A stretch of DNA of 64,000 bases, taken from NCBI GenBank assembly GCA_017880775.1, contig JADGRQ010000004.1:62001-126000 (forward strand), given 5' to 3'. The notes beneath the pieces were generated by a model that was not told the DNA's origin, made no database searches, and saw nothing but the letters and a program-made list of their open reading frames with translations. The position numbers and the translations under genes were made by a program. Below are positions 34,436-42,852 of the stretch, piece by piece; within the stretch, counting starts at the first letter, position 1, and every line of letters starts with the position of its first letter. This stretch comes from Burkholderiales bacterium. GTDB taxonomy: Bacteria; Pseudomonadota; Gammaproteobacteria; Burkholderiales; SG8-39.

Positions 34436-35425
34436 TCAGTTGGAGGAAATCTTCGCCTCGCGCACGATCTTCGAGTAGACCTCCTGCTCGGCGCGGATCA
34501 GCGCACTGACCTCCTCGGGCGGAGAGCCGTACGCCTCGTGCCCGAGCTTGGCGTAGGCCTCCTTCGCCTCGGGCATCGCAAGAAACTTCCGCGCCTCCGC
34601 ATTCAGGCGCCCGACGATGTCGGCAGGCGTGCCGGCCGGTGCGAACAGCGCGAACCAGACGTCGAGCGCGTAGCCGGGATGGCCGAGTTCGGCTACCGTG
34701 GGCACCTCGGGCGCCGAACTCCAGCGCTCCCGCGAGGTCACCGCGAGCGCGCGCAGCCTTCCGTCCTTGATGTGCGGCGCGACCACCACCCAGTCTGCCA
34801 TCATCGCGGTGGTGCGGCCGGACAGCAGGTCGGGCAGCGCGGGCGCGAACCCCTTGTACGGAACGTGCACCATGTCCATGCCGGTAGAGCGGTTGAGGAT
34901 TTCCATGCCCAGGTGCGAGAGCAATCCGGTGCCGTTCGAGGCGTACGAGTAGTGGCCGGGCTTGGCCCGCACCAGCGCCACCAGTTCGGCGAGCGATGCC
35001 GCCGGCACCGAAACCGGCGCGACCAGGAAAAACGGGAAACGCGAAACCATCGAGATCGGGGCGAAATCGCGCAGCGGGTCGTAGGGCAGCTTCCCCTGGA
35101 ACACGAAGGGCTGGATGGACATCGTCGAACCGCCGGTGAGCAGCAGCGTATAGCCGTCCGCAGGCGACCGGGCGACCGCTTCGGTGCCGATCAGCGTGTT
35201 GCCGCCAGGCTTGTGCTCGACCACGCAAGGCTGGCCGAGCGCCTGGCTGAGGTGGTTCGCGACCAGCCGGGCGGCGCCATCCGCCCCGCCGCCCGGCGGA
35301 TAGGGGGTCACCACGCGAACCGGCTTCGACGGATAGGCCTGCCCTGAGCCGGTCGAAGCCGGTTGCGCCTGCGCCAGTCCAACGCTCGCAACGAGTAACG
35401 CCACGACGGCCGCAATGACTTTCAT
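34436..35425 (-). CDS. Bug-family (TctC) periplasmic solute-binding protein
   Basis: 329 residues. Signal peptide (cleavage near QAQ at residue 20), then the TctC fold (YPSKPVRVVTPYPPGGGADG, GGNTLIGTEAVARSPADGYT, VPYKGFAPALPDLLSGR). Such proteins bind carboxylates for the tripartite tricarboxylate transporters; TctA/TctB are not adjacent. The short insert ASTGSGQA between signal peptide and fold is encoded by a repeat (35338-35360). Its ATG overlaps the stop of the upstream response regulator. Confidence 0.9.
   Translation of the reverse strand: MKVIAAVVALLVASVGLAQAQPASTGSGQAYPSKPVRVVTPYPPGGGADGAARLVANHLSQALGQPCVVEHKPGGNTLIGTEAVARSPADGYTLLLTGGSTMSIQPFVFQGKLPYDPLRDFAPISMVSRFPFFLVAPVSVPAASLAELVALVRAKPGHYSYASNGTGLLSHLGMEILNRSTGMDMVHVPYKGFAPALPDLLSGRTTAMMADWVVVAPHIKDGRLRALAVTSRERWSSAPEVPTVAELGHPGYALDVWFALFAPAGTPADIVGRLNAEARKFLAMPEAKEAYAKLGHEAYGSPPEEVSALIRAEQEVYSKIVREAKISSN
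35338..35360. repeat. Repeat element inside the Bug gene
   Basis: The stretch CCCTGAGCCGGTCGAAG (inverse CTTCGACCGGCTCAGGG) is a widespread short interspersed palindromic-type repeat in high-GC bacteria. Here it is read in frame as part of ASTGSGQA. Confidence 0.6.
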
Positions 35426-35862
35426 AGCCAGTTGGCGCGGATCACGCGCAGCATCTCGATGTACTCGCGGTAGTCGGACGGCTTGACGAAATACGAGGTC
35501 ACGCCGAGGTTTTGCGCCTGCCGGATCTCCTCGGCATGGTAGCCGCCGGTGAGCACCACCACGGCGATATCCATGGTGCCCGGATCGGCCCGGATCTGCC
35601 GCAGCACCTCCATGCCGGGCAGGAGCGGCATGTGGAGGTCGAGGATCACAAGTTTCGGCGGCGTGGGGTCGGCGCGGTCCGCGTAATAGCCGGTGCAGAA
35701 CACGTAATCGAGCGCCTCCGCGCCGTCATGCACGATCGCAACTTTCGGCATCGGCTGCACGCTTTTGAGCGCCTCGAGCGCAAGACCGCAGTCGCTCGGA
35801 TTGTCGTCAACGATCAGGACTTGCGCTGCGGGCACCGACATTGTTGAGTATCCGGATGTCAT
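35422..35862 (-). CDS. Single-domain response regulator (CheY/Rcp1-like)
   Basis: 146-residue receiver domain: acidic pocket VLIVDDNPSD, phospho-acceptor Asp in LVILDLHMPLLPG (about residue 73), Thr in VVLTGGY and Lys in SYFVKPSDY. No output domain. No histidine kinase is adjacent. It overlaps the downstream Bug gene by ATGA. The Rcp1-like style (LEALKS, YGADRADPTPP insertion) is used by bacteriophytochrome-like kinases. Confidence 0.88.
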   Translation of the reverse strand: MTSGYSTMSVPAAQVLIVDDNPSDCGLALEALKSVQPMPKVAIVHDGAEALDYVFCTGYYADRADPTPPKLVILDLHMPLLPGMEVLRQIRADPGTMDIAVVVLTGGYHAEEIRQAQNLGVTSYFVKPSDYREYIEMLRVIRANWL

Positions 35863-35983
35863 GCACGGAAATAATAGCCGATATCGAGGATTCCTCGGGC
35901 GTCAGCCGACGACGCGCTGCACAATGCGATCCTGGACCGGCTAGAAAGGCCGACGCCTCCCGAATGAACTGCATCCGCCCGCG

Positions 35984-36865
35984 ATGACGCCACCGGCCTG
36001 GCGACCTGACAATTTCCGGCGCGGCATCGCCTTTGCCGTCGTCTCGATGTTCCTGTTCGCGGTCATGGATGCGGTGTCGCGCGTTCTTACACGGGACATG
36101 GGCCTGGGCGTGGCGCAGATCCTGTGGGCGCGCTTCGTGATTTTCTTTTTCTTCGCCCTCGCCATCATCGGCCCGCGCGCGTTTCTTGCGTCGTTCCGCT
36201 CGGCGCTGCCGCGCGTCCAGATCCTGCGCGGCGTGGCCCTCGTCTTCGAGATCGGCATCTTCATTCTCGCCGTCCGTTACCTGCCGATCGGCGACGTGCA
36301 CGCAGTGGCGGCGGCTGCGCCGCTGATCGTGCTCGCCCTCTCGGGCTTCATGCTGCGCGAGCGCGTGACGCTCGCGATCTGGTCGGCGGTCGCCGTGGGC
36401 ATAGCGGGCGTGCTCATCGTCGTGCGGCCGGGTCTGCGCGAATTCAGCTGGTTCCACGCCCTGCCGGTCCTGGGCGCGATCAGCTGGGGCTTCTACCAGA
36501 CACTGGTCCGCATGGTCGCCCGGCTCGATTCCGCCAACACGACGCTCGCGTATACCGTCGTCATCGGATTGGCGCTGACCACCTGCGTAGGCCCTTTCTT
36601 CTGGTCCGATCCGAGCCTCGCGGCCTGGGGACTGCTGCTGCTGTCGGGACTGCTTGGCGCCGGGGCGCATCTGACGTTGATCAAGGCGTACGAGGCCTGC
36701 TCCGCACCGCGTCTGCAACCCTACGGCTACACGCTGGTGCTGTGGGCAATCGTGATCGGCTGGGTCGGACTCGGTGAGTTTCCCGATGCCTGGACCCTCG
36801 CCGGAGCGGCCGTCATTGTCGCCGCCGGCCTGTTCGCATTGGTGCGGGAACGCCAAATGGCATGA
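35984..36865 (+). CDS. DMT-superfamily (EamA) transporter, second copy
   Basis: 293 residues, ten hydrophobic segments in two EamA repeats (FRRGIAFAVVSMFLFAVMDA, YLPIGDVHAVAAAAPLIVLALSGF). The substrate is unknown. It resembles the transporter at 9605-10495 in layout but differs in sequence. It converges on the ATP-grasp gene; the two genes abut without a spacer. Confidence 0.85.
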   Translation: MTPPAWRPDNFRRGIAFAVVSMFLFAVMDAVSRVLTRDMGLGVAQILWARFVIFFFFALAIIGPRAFLASFRSALPRVQILRGVALVFEIGIFILAVRYLPIGDVHAVAAAAPLIVLALSGFMLRERVTLAIWSAVAVGIAGVLIVVRPGLREFSWFHALPVLGAISWGFYQTLVRMVARLDSANTTLAYTVVIGLALTTCVGPFFWSDPSLAAWGLLLLSGLLGAGAHLTLIKAYEACSAPRLQPYGYTLVLWAIVIGWVGLGEFPDAWTLAGAAVIVAAGLFALVRERQMA

Positions 36866-38122
36866 TCAACTCCCGGAGACATGCGCTTCCATCGCCGGAT
36901 ACTCGGCGCGGATGTCGAAGCGCAGCCTGCGATGGGCGACGCGCAGCGCTTGTTCCGCCTCCGCGGCGCTCGAAGCGCGGGAGAAGATGAAGCCCAGGTA
37001 GCTCGACCCGTCGGGGGGCGGCGCGATGATCTGGCCGGGTTCCGCCGTGAGGATCACCTCCGTAACTGCAAGCACCGCTCGTGCTTCAGCCAGACCCTCG
37101 ACGCCATGGTAGATGCCACGCCGCGGTACGGGAATCATCATCACGCCTGCGGCGCCCTCCGCATTCGAAATCGGGAGCGGTTCGCCCACCACGCGGCGCA
37201 GGATCAGTTCCTCCAGGGTCATGCCCAGCGAATGCGTGAGCACGCGACCGCATAGGCCGCCGATGGATCGGGGCGCCACTTCCAGCAACCAGATGCCCTG
37301 ATCATTGACCCGCATTTCGGCGTGGATCGGACCATCGGTGAGCCCGGCGGAGCGGCACACCCCAGCCACTTCGTGACGGATGCGGCTCTGAAACTCTGCC
37401 GGCAGCCGTGAGGGCGTGATGTAGAGCGTTTCCTCGAAGTAAGGCCCGTCCAGCGGATCGGGCTTGTCGAACAGCGCGAGCGCCGTCAGCTCGCCTTTGT
37501 CCAGCGCACCTTCAAGCGCGTACTCGCGTCCGGGTATGAAGCCCTCGATGACCAGGCCCAGGCCTTCCGCATCGCGGTCGGCCCGCGACTGGATGGCCCG
37601 CACCCGGTTCACCGCTTGCACCAGCTGTTCGGAATCGTCGGCACGAATCACACCGCGGCTCGCAGACAAACGCCGCGCCTTCACCACCACGGGAAACTTC
37701 AAATTTGGAACCAGCGTCCGGGGGTCTTCACCGGTCGACAGGTGATGGAATTCGGGACACAGGAATTCCAGTTCCTGCAACAGCTGGCGGAACGCGAGCT
37801 TGTCGCGCACCCGGCGCACCGCGTGGGAGGAATTTCCCGGCAGGCCAAGACGCGCCGCAAGCAGCGCCGCAAGCTCGACGCCCGAATCGTCCACCGCCAG
37901 CACGGCATCGGGGTTGACTTTGATCTCCCGCAGAACAGTGTCAGCCGCTTGCTCGGGCTGGTCGAAATGCAACGCCATGATCGGAGACAGGCCCCAGGAT
38001 GGGGCCAGTTGGTGGCAGTAGTTGGCCGCAGCCACGATCTCCACGCCCAGCTTGTTTGCGGCGGCCAGAAAATCGTTATTGCGGTAGCCGGTGGTCGGCA
38101 GAAGCAGCAGGACGCGCTTCAT
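36866..38122 (-). CDS. ATP-grasp ligase-like protein
   Basis: 418 residues from ATG 38122 (MKRVLLLLPTTGYRNND). Three-part ATP-grasp layout: an N-terminal Rossmann-like domain, then NSSHAVRRVRDKLAFRQLLQ, KFPVVVKARRLSASRGVIRA (nucleotide-binding loop) and ALEGAL, PIHAEMRVNDQGIWLLEVAPRSIGG (Mg-binding Glu/Asn). It would join a carboxylate to an amine or thiol through an acyl-phosphate. Similar to carnosine-synthase or biotin-carboxylase-like families; the substrates are unknown and no partner genes are adjacent. Confidence 0.75.
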   Translation of the reverse strand: MKRVLLLLPTTGYRNNDFLAAANKLGVEIVAAANYCHQLAPSWGLSPIMALHFDQPEQAADTVLREIKVNPDAVLAVDDSGVELAALLAARLGLPGNSSHAVRRVRDKLAFRQLLQELEFLCPEFHHLSTGEDPRTLVPNLKFPVVVKARRLSASRGVIRADDSEQLVQAVNRVRAIQSRADRDAEGLGLVIEGFIPGREYALEGALDKGELTALALFDKPDPLDGPYFEETLYITPSRLPAEFQSRIRHEVAGVCRSAGLTDGPIHAEMRVNDQGIWLLEVAPRSIGGLCGRVLTHSLGMTLEELILRRVVGEPLPISNAEGAAGVMMIPVPRRGIYHGVEGLAEARAVLAVTEVILTAEPGQIIAPPPDGSSYLGFIFSRASSAAEAEQALRVAHRRLRFDIRAEYPAMEAHVSGS

Positions 38123-38264
38123 GGATCGGGTATTGTGCGCTTGTTGGGTGCGACCGGCGCTGCCTGAAGCTTGGCGCGCACGCGCTTGCCTGAACGGGGT
38201 CATCGGATGCTGGATTTGCCACAATGTGACTTGCCCACCCCCGATGCCGCCACACTAACGCGGC

Positions 38265-38399
38265 ATGGCGCCGGCAGCCCTCGCCTTCTGGGAGGCGTCC
38301 TTGCGCAAGGCGGTTGCCACGGACGCCTTGAAGAAAGAGCTCGACGAGCAGCACTCGGCGATCAAAGCGCTGCTGACCGACCGCGGGCTGGTCAAGTAG
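38265..38399 (+). pseudogene. Remnant of a Bug (TctC) solute-binding protein gene
   Basis: A 44-codon frame encodes LAFWEASLRKAVATDA and then LDEQHSAIKALLTDRGLVK, which matches the C-terminal end of Bug proteins with the intervening segment deleted. The stop codon is at 38397-38399. The rest of the gap between the ATP-grasp gene and the DHH gene (38123-38495) shows nothing recognisable. Confidence 0.65.
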
Positions 38400-38495
38400 C
38401 CGCCGCCATCCTACGGTTTCGCGCCGCGACGCCGATAATGGGAGAATGCTGTCGAAGTGTGGCCCGGTACCTTTCAACCATCGGCAGGAGGTCTC

Positions 38496-39422
38496 ATGGG
38501 TAAATTACGCTTGGTGACACGCAGCGATTTCGACGGTCTGGTGTGCGCAGTGCTGCTGAAGCATCTCGACATGATCGAGGAAATCAAGTTCGTTCACCCC
38601 AAAGACATGCAGGACGGGAAGATCGTCATCGGCCCGAACGACATCACGACCAACCTGCCTTACGTGGCGGGAGCGCACCTGGTTTTCGACCATCACTCCT
38701 CCGAAACCGTGCGCGGACGCGCCGCGTCGCCCAATTACTTGATCGACCCGCACGCGCCCTCGGCGGCCCGCATGGTGTACGGCCATTTCGGCGGGGGCAA
38801 GGCGTTCCCGGCAAAGTGGGACGGCATGATGGCGGCGGTGGACAAGGCGGATTCGGCGCAGTTTTCTCGCGAGGAAATCCTCCGTCCCGCAGGCTGGGTG
38901 CTGCTCAATTACCTGATGGATCCGCGCACCGGCCTCGGGCGGTTCAGAGACTTCCGAATCTCGAACTACCAGCTGATGATGGACCTGATCGATTACTGCA
39001 AGAACCACAGCATCGAGCAGATCATGCAGCATCCGGATGTCAAAGAGCGATCGGACATGTTTTTCGAGCACGAGGAGAAGTTCAAGGATCAGCTCAAGCG
39101 CTGCTCGAAAGTCTCGGGCAACCTCGTCGTTCTGGACCTGCGCAACGAGGAAGTCATCTTCGCGGGCAATCGTTTCATGATTTACGCGCTCTTCCCCGAT
39201 GCCAGCATCTCGATCCACGTGCTGTGGGGCGTGAAGCAGCAGAACACGGTTTTCGCCACCGGCAAATCCATCGTTAACCGGAGCTCGAAAACGAACATCG
39301 GCGAGCTAATGCTCCAGTATGGCGGCGGCGGCCACGAGAATGCCGGAACCTGCCAGGTTGCGAACGACCAGGCGGCGGACGTGCTCCCGAAGCTGGTGAA
39401 AAAAATCAACAGTGACGGCTGA
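38496..39422 (+). CDS. DHH-family phosphohydrolase
   Basis: 308 residues from ATG 38496, preceded by a strong AGGAGGT site. It contains DHH-type metal motifs TRSDFDGLVCAVLL and LVFDHHSSETV, then DKADSAQ, with a C-terminal GGGGHENAGTCQV region like DHHA1. The relatives include exopolyphosphatases and oligoribonucleases/cyclic-di-nucleotide phosphodiesterases, so the substrate is likely a phosphate ester but not determined. No signal peptide. Confidence 0.8.
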   Translation: MGKLRLVTRSDFDGLVCAVLLKHLDMIEEIKFVHPKDMQDGKIVIGPNDITTNLPYVAGAHLVFDHHSSETVRGRAASPNYLIDPHAPSAARMVYGHFGGGKAFPAKWDGMMAAVDKADSAQFSREEILRPAGWVLLNYLMDPRTGLGRFRDFRISNYQLMMDLIDYCKNHSIEQIMQHPDVKERSDMFFEHEEKFKDQLKRCSKVSGNLVVLDLRNEEVIFAGNRFMIYALFPDASISIHVLWGVKQQNTVFATGKSIVNRSSKTNIGELMLQYGGGGHENAGTCQVANDQAADVLPKLVKKINSDG

Positions 39423-39433
39423 CGGCGCCGGTC

Positions 39434-39453
39434 CCCTCAAGGTACGCTGAGGG
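39434..39453 (+). terminator. Hairpin after the DHH gene
   Basis: Perfect 6-bp stem CCCTCA/TGAGGG with an 8-base loop, 12 bp after the stop codon. There is no T-run, so a Rho-independent role is uncertain. Confidence 0.35.
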
Positions 39454-39589
39454 AGGCTGAGGCGCGCGGTCCGGAGCGTGCGATGATCACATTGCGCGCA
39501 GTGAGCCGCGGCCCAATCCCGCGGCGGTCCATGCACTGCGCAAAGGCAGCCGTATAGATTGTCCCATCCCTTTATCAAAGGAGGTTGTC

Positions 39590-40657
39590 ATGAAACATTG
39601 GGTCGCCGGATTGCTTGTGCTGTCGTGCTCTCCGCTCCTCGCGCAACAACAAGTGCCGATCATCGCGTTCGACTCGGTGCCGAACGTTCTCAAATTGCCT
39701 AAGGACCTGCATCTGGGAGAAGTCACCGGCGTAGCGGTGAATTCCAAGGGTCATATTTTCGTTCTGTCCCGGGGCAACACGACGGGGCCGGCGTACGCCG
39801 CCGCCGCCGCGCAGTTGCTGGAATTCGCGCCCGACGGCAAGTTCGTCCGCGAGATCGGCAAGAATCTGTACGCCTGGTCGTTCGGACATGCCGTTCGCGT
39901 CGATCGCGACGACAACATCTGGGCCGTGGACAAGGGCTCGGACATGGTGATCAAGTTCAATCCGCAGGGTCATGTCGTGATGGTATTCGGCCGCAAACAG
40001 GAAGCCTCCGACGAAGACACCGCGCCGGTCAAGCACCCCAAGCCGCCGTTGCCCGCGGAAGATGGGCGCTTCCGGCAGGTGACCGACGTGACATGGGACC
40101 CGGCGGGCAACATCTACATCAGCGACGGCTACATCAATTCGCGCGTCGCGAAAGCCGACAAGAACGGCAACTGGCTCAAGTCCTGGGGCGATCGCGGCGA
40201 GAAGCCTGGGGAGTTCAACACGCCGCACAATATCGCCGCCGATGCGCAAGGGAACATCTATGTCGCGGATCGCTTTAACCGGCGCATCCAGGTGTTCGAC
40301 GGCGAAGGCAATTTCCTGCGCGCCATCACCATCGACGTCCCCTTCGACCACAACGTACGCCCAGCGATCGGCAACAAGCTGGACCCGGATGCAACCAAGG
40401 GGACGTTCGCTCCCGGCGCGCCGTGGACGCTGTGCATCACGCCCGGACCGAACCAGGTTCTGTTCGCCTCCGACGCTTACCCCGGACGACTGTACAAACT
40501 GAGTCTGGACGGCAAGGTGCTGGGCGTGGTCGGCGAAGCTGGCAAGCAGCTAAAGCAGTTCGGCTGGATTCACGCGATCGCCTGCCCGTCGGAGAACGTT
40601 GTCTTCGTGGCAGAACTGCTGAACTGGCGAGTGCAGAAGCTTATTCTCCATCGGTAG
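39590..40657 (+). CDS. Secreted NHL-repeat beta-propeller protein
   Basis: 355 residues. Signal peptide (VAGLLVLSCSPLLAQQ), then six-bladed NHL-type propeller repeats: VTGVAVNSKGHIFVLSRG, FGHAVRVDRDDNIWAVDKG, VTDVTWDPAGNIYISDGY, FNTPHNIAADAQGNIYVADR. Such propellers resemble the lyase domain of peptidylglycine alpha-amidating enzymes, but catalytic activity cannot be inferred. A strong AAAGGAGG site precedes the ATG. It converges on the radical SAM gene. Confidence 0.82.
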   Translation: MKHWVAGLLVLSCSPLLAQQQVPIIAFDSVPNVLKLPKDLHLGEVTGVAVNSKGHIFVLSRGNTTGPAYAAAAAQLLEFAPDGKFVREIGKNLYAWSFGHAVRVDRDDNIWAVDKGSDMVIKFNPQGHVVMVFGRKQEASDEDTAPVKHPKPPLPAEDGRFRQVTDVTWDPAGNIYISDGYINSRVAKADKNGNWLKSWGDRGEKPGEFNTPHNIAADAQGNIYVADRFNRRIQVFDGEGNFLRAITIDVPFDHNVRPAIGNKLDPDATKGTFAPGAPWTLCITPGPNQVLFASDAYPGRLYKLSLDGKVLGVVGEAGKQLKQFGWIHAIACPSENVVFVAELLNWRVQKLILHR

Positions 40658-40679
40658 GCTGTCAACGCGCCCGGCCGCC

Positions 40680-42086
40680 TCAGAACGCCTGAAGCTGCTG
40701 GTCGGTAGGCTCGGCGCAGCAGTACCACGGCTCCGACAGCCGGGGAATCGGAGATCCGAGGTTGCCGCCGAGTTCCGGCGCGAGGCGCCCTGCGGCCTCG
40801 TGAGCCATGCGCCAGATGCCGGCGAACACATCGCGGCGCGCGACGCCGTCCTGTTCGGATCGCGCTACCCACGCGGTGATCTCCTGCTGCATGCGATCGA
40901 CACGCGGATCGGCATGGTCCCAGGGATAGCCCAGCATCCCGGAATCGAAGACCTTGAGCTTTTCCTTGAACCCGGGGAGTTTCAGCAGATACGATCCTGC
41001 GGGAACGAGCAGGCGGATGGTGAGCTGCACCGGGGGCACGCTCTCCACGAGCTGCAGTTCCAGCAGCCGCTCCAGCAGCGCGATGTAGCCATCAAGGGTC
41101 GTCCAAGGGGTGAAGGCCACGAAGGTCGGGGCGAGCGCAATGCCTGCTGCGCGGGTCAGCGCAACCGCGCGGTCGAAGTCCAGGCTCGTATGGTTCTTGT
41201 CGAGAATGCGCAGGATCTCGTCGTCCACAGCCTCCACCGCGGAGGTGATGAACACGCAGCCGCAGCGCCGCAACTCGGGCAGCAGCTCGGCATGATCGAT
41301 GAGGTGCTGGATCTTGATGGTGGCATCGAACGTGACATCCGGAAACGCCTGGTGCAACGCGCGCGCGAGCTTGATGCCGTGGGTGGGCCCGTTGAAAAAA
41401 TCCGGGTCGCCGAATGAAATATGTCTTGCCCCTTCCGTCACCTGCTGCCGGATGTCTTGCATCACCACCTCTGCCGGGACGATGCGGAAGATTCCCTGGT
41501 AAACCGGGACCACGGGGCAATGCCGGCACAGGTGCTTGCAACCCCGGCTGCCCTCGGCAAACCCGACCACCCGGGTAGATCCGTCGGGCAGCACCAGGTG
41601 GGCGTAGCTGGAGAGCTTCGGCAGGCCGCTGCGGTCCGGCACCTCGAAGCGGATCTTCTCCAGGCTGATCACCGGCTCGCGTTGCGTGGTTGCCGCGGCA
41701 GGTTCGCGCAGGCGCCGGACGAGGGACAGCAGCGCCGGCTCGACTTCCCCGCCCAGCACCGTGCCCACGCCCAACCCGCGCAGCAGCGCTTCGTTCATCG
41801 GCGCGTACAGTCCGTACACGCAGATGTGCGCTTTCGGGGCGAGCTCCCTGATGCGGGGCAGCGCCTGCATCGCGATGCGGGTGGCGGTATGCATGCCCAC
41901 GTACAGCGCCACCAGTCCCGCGTGCCGCAGGATCTCCGGATCGAGCTTCTGCAGCGAAAGATCGAGGCAGCTGACCGCGCAGCCCTCGCGCTTCAGCCAT
42001 GCGGCGGGCTCGGCCAGCGCAAACGGCTGCCGCCCGAGCTCATACGGGTTGATGAGGACGACCTCGAAGGGGGCGTTGCGGTCCAA
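40680..42086 (-). CDS. B12-binding radical SAM protein with CCAEP tail
   Basis: 468 residues from a TTG start. N-terminal B12-binding domain (VVLINPYELGRQPFALAEPA), radical SAM core with GCKHLCRHC (CxxxCxxC) near residue 185, and a C-terminus ending EPWYCCAEPTDQQLQAF. The tail matches the CUAEP/CCAEP-tail radical SAM (seleno)protein family, in which the first or second Cys is a selenocysteine in some members. Here both positions are TGC, so it is the cysteine form. The substrate is unknown. It is directly followed upstream by the DUF971 gene (TAG-TTG junction). Confidence 0.82.
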   Translation of the reverse strand: MDRNAPFEVVLINPYELGRQPFALAEPAAWLKREGCAVSCLDLSLQKLDPEILRHAGLVALYVGMHTATRIAMQALPRIRELAPKAHICVYGLYAPMNEALLRGLGVGTVLGGEVEPALLSLVRRLREPAAATTQREPVISLEKIRFEVPDRSGLPKLSSYAHLVLPDGSTRVVGFAEGSRGCKHLCRHCPVVPVYQGIFRIVPAEVVMQDIRQQVTEGARHISFGDPDFFNGPTHGIKLARALHQAFPDVTFDATIKIQHLIDHAELLPELRRCGCVFITSAVEAVDDEILRILDKNHTSLDFDRAVALTRAAGIALAPTFVAFTPWTTLDGYIALLERLLELQLVESVPPVQLTIRLLVPAGSYLLKLPGFKEKLKVFDSGMLGYPWDHADPRVDRMQQEITAWVARSEQDGVARRDVFAGIWRMAHEAAGRLAPELGGNLGSPIPRLSEPWYCCAEPTDQQLQAF

Positions 42087-42491
42087 CTACTTCGACTTCG
42101 GCCGCTGCGCGAACGGCGCAGCATCACCCGGCTCGCGGCTCGCCCCGGCCTCCGTGAGGCGCTTGAGATAGTGCTGCCACATCTCCTCCTGCCGCAGGCC
42201 GTAGTCGTACAGCGTGTCCCACGAGTAGATGCCGGTGTCATGGCCGTCGGAGAACGTGAGCTGGATCGCGTAACTGCCCGTCGGTTCGATCTTGGTGATC
42301 TCCACGAGTTTCTTCCCCACCTGCAGCACTTCCTGCCCCGGGCCGTGGCCGCGAACCTCGGCCGAAGGCGAATACACCCGCAGGAACTCGCACGGCAGCG
42401 AAAACGTCTTGCCGTTGGCGAACGAGATTTCCAGCACCCGCGACTGTTGGTGCAGCTTGATCTCAGTGGGTTGTGCGGAAGTGCTGTCCAT
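42087..42491 (-). CDS. DUF971 domain protein
   Basis: 134 residues. DUF971 (gamma-butyrobetaine hydroxylase N-terminal-like) domain: EIKLHQQSRVLEISFANG, LPCEFLRVYSPSAEVRGHG, VEITKIEPTGSYAIQLTFSDGHDTGIYSWD, LYDYG. Members are linked to Fe-S assembly or act as zinc-binding modules; the role is unproven. It adjoins the radical SAM gene and follows the Fe-trafficking gene by 3 bp, suggesting one operon. Confidence 0.85.
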   Translation of the reverse strand: MDSTSAQPTEIKLHQQSRVLEISFANGKTFSLPCEFLRVYSPSAEVRGHGPGQEVLQVGKKLVEITKIEPTGSYAIQLTFSDGHDTGIYSWDTLYDYGLRQEEMWQHYLKRLTEAGASREPGDAAPFAQRPKSK

Positions 42492-42494
42492 GGC

Positions 42495-42770
42495 CTACTT
42501 CTGCTGCGGCGGAACGTAGCCGGAGGCCGTGTCGGCGCCGCCACCGAAGAAGTGCCCCTCCATCTGCTTCGCGAGGTAGTCGCGCGCCTTCTTGTCGGCG
42601 AGGTTGAGCCGGTTCTCGTTCACCAGCATCTTCTGGTGCTCGAGCCAGTGTTTCCACGCTTCCTTCGACACGTTTTCGAAAATGCGCTTGCCGAGCTCGC
42701 CGGGATAGGTGGGGAAATCAAGCCCTTCGGCCTCGCGCCCGAGTTTGATGCACTTGACCATGCGCGCCAT
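42495..42770 (-). CDS. yggX: Oxidative-damage protection / Fe(II)-trafficking protein YggX
   Basis: 91 residues from ATG 42770: [57 protein letters not shown] and YVPP at the end. YggX protects Fe-S proteins from oxidative damage. It forms an operon with DUF971 and the radical SAM gene. Confidence 0.92.
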   Translation of the reverse strand: MARMVKCIKLGREAEGLDFPTYPGELGKRIFENVSKEAWKHWLEHQKMLVNENRLNLADKKARDYLAKQMEGHFFGGGADTASGYVPPQQK

Positions 42771-42852
42771 AAGGGGACTCCACGGGACGGCCGCCGCAGG
42801 CGCGACGGCCAGTAGATCGAGTATAGCAATGCCGCAACCCAAACGGCGCCGG

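Noticed and set aside
40680-42086. Selenocysteine (UGA) in the radical SAM tail
   Set aside because: Both tail codons are TGC; no in-frame TGA or SECIS-like hairpin was seen.
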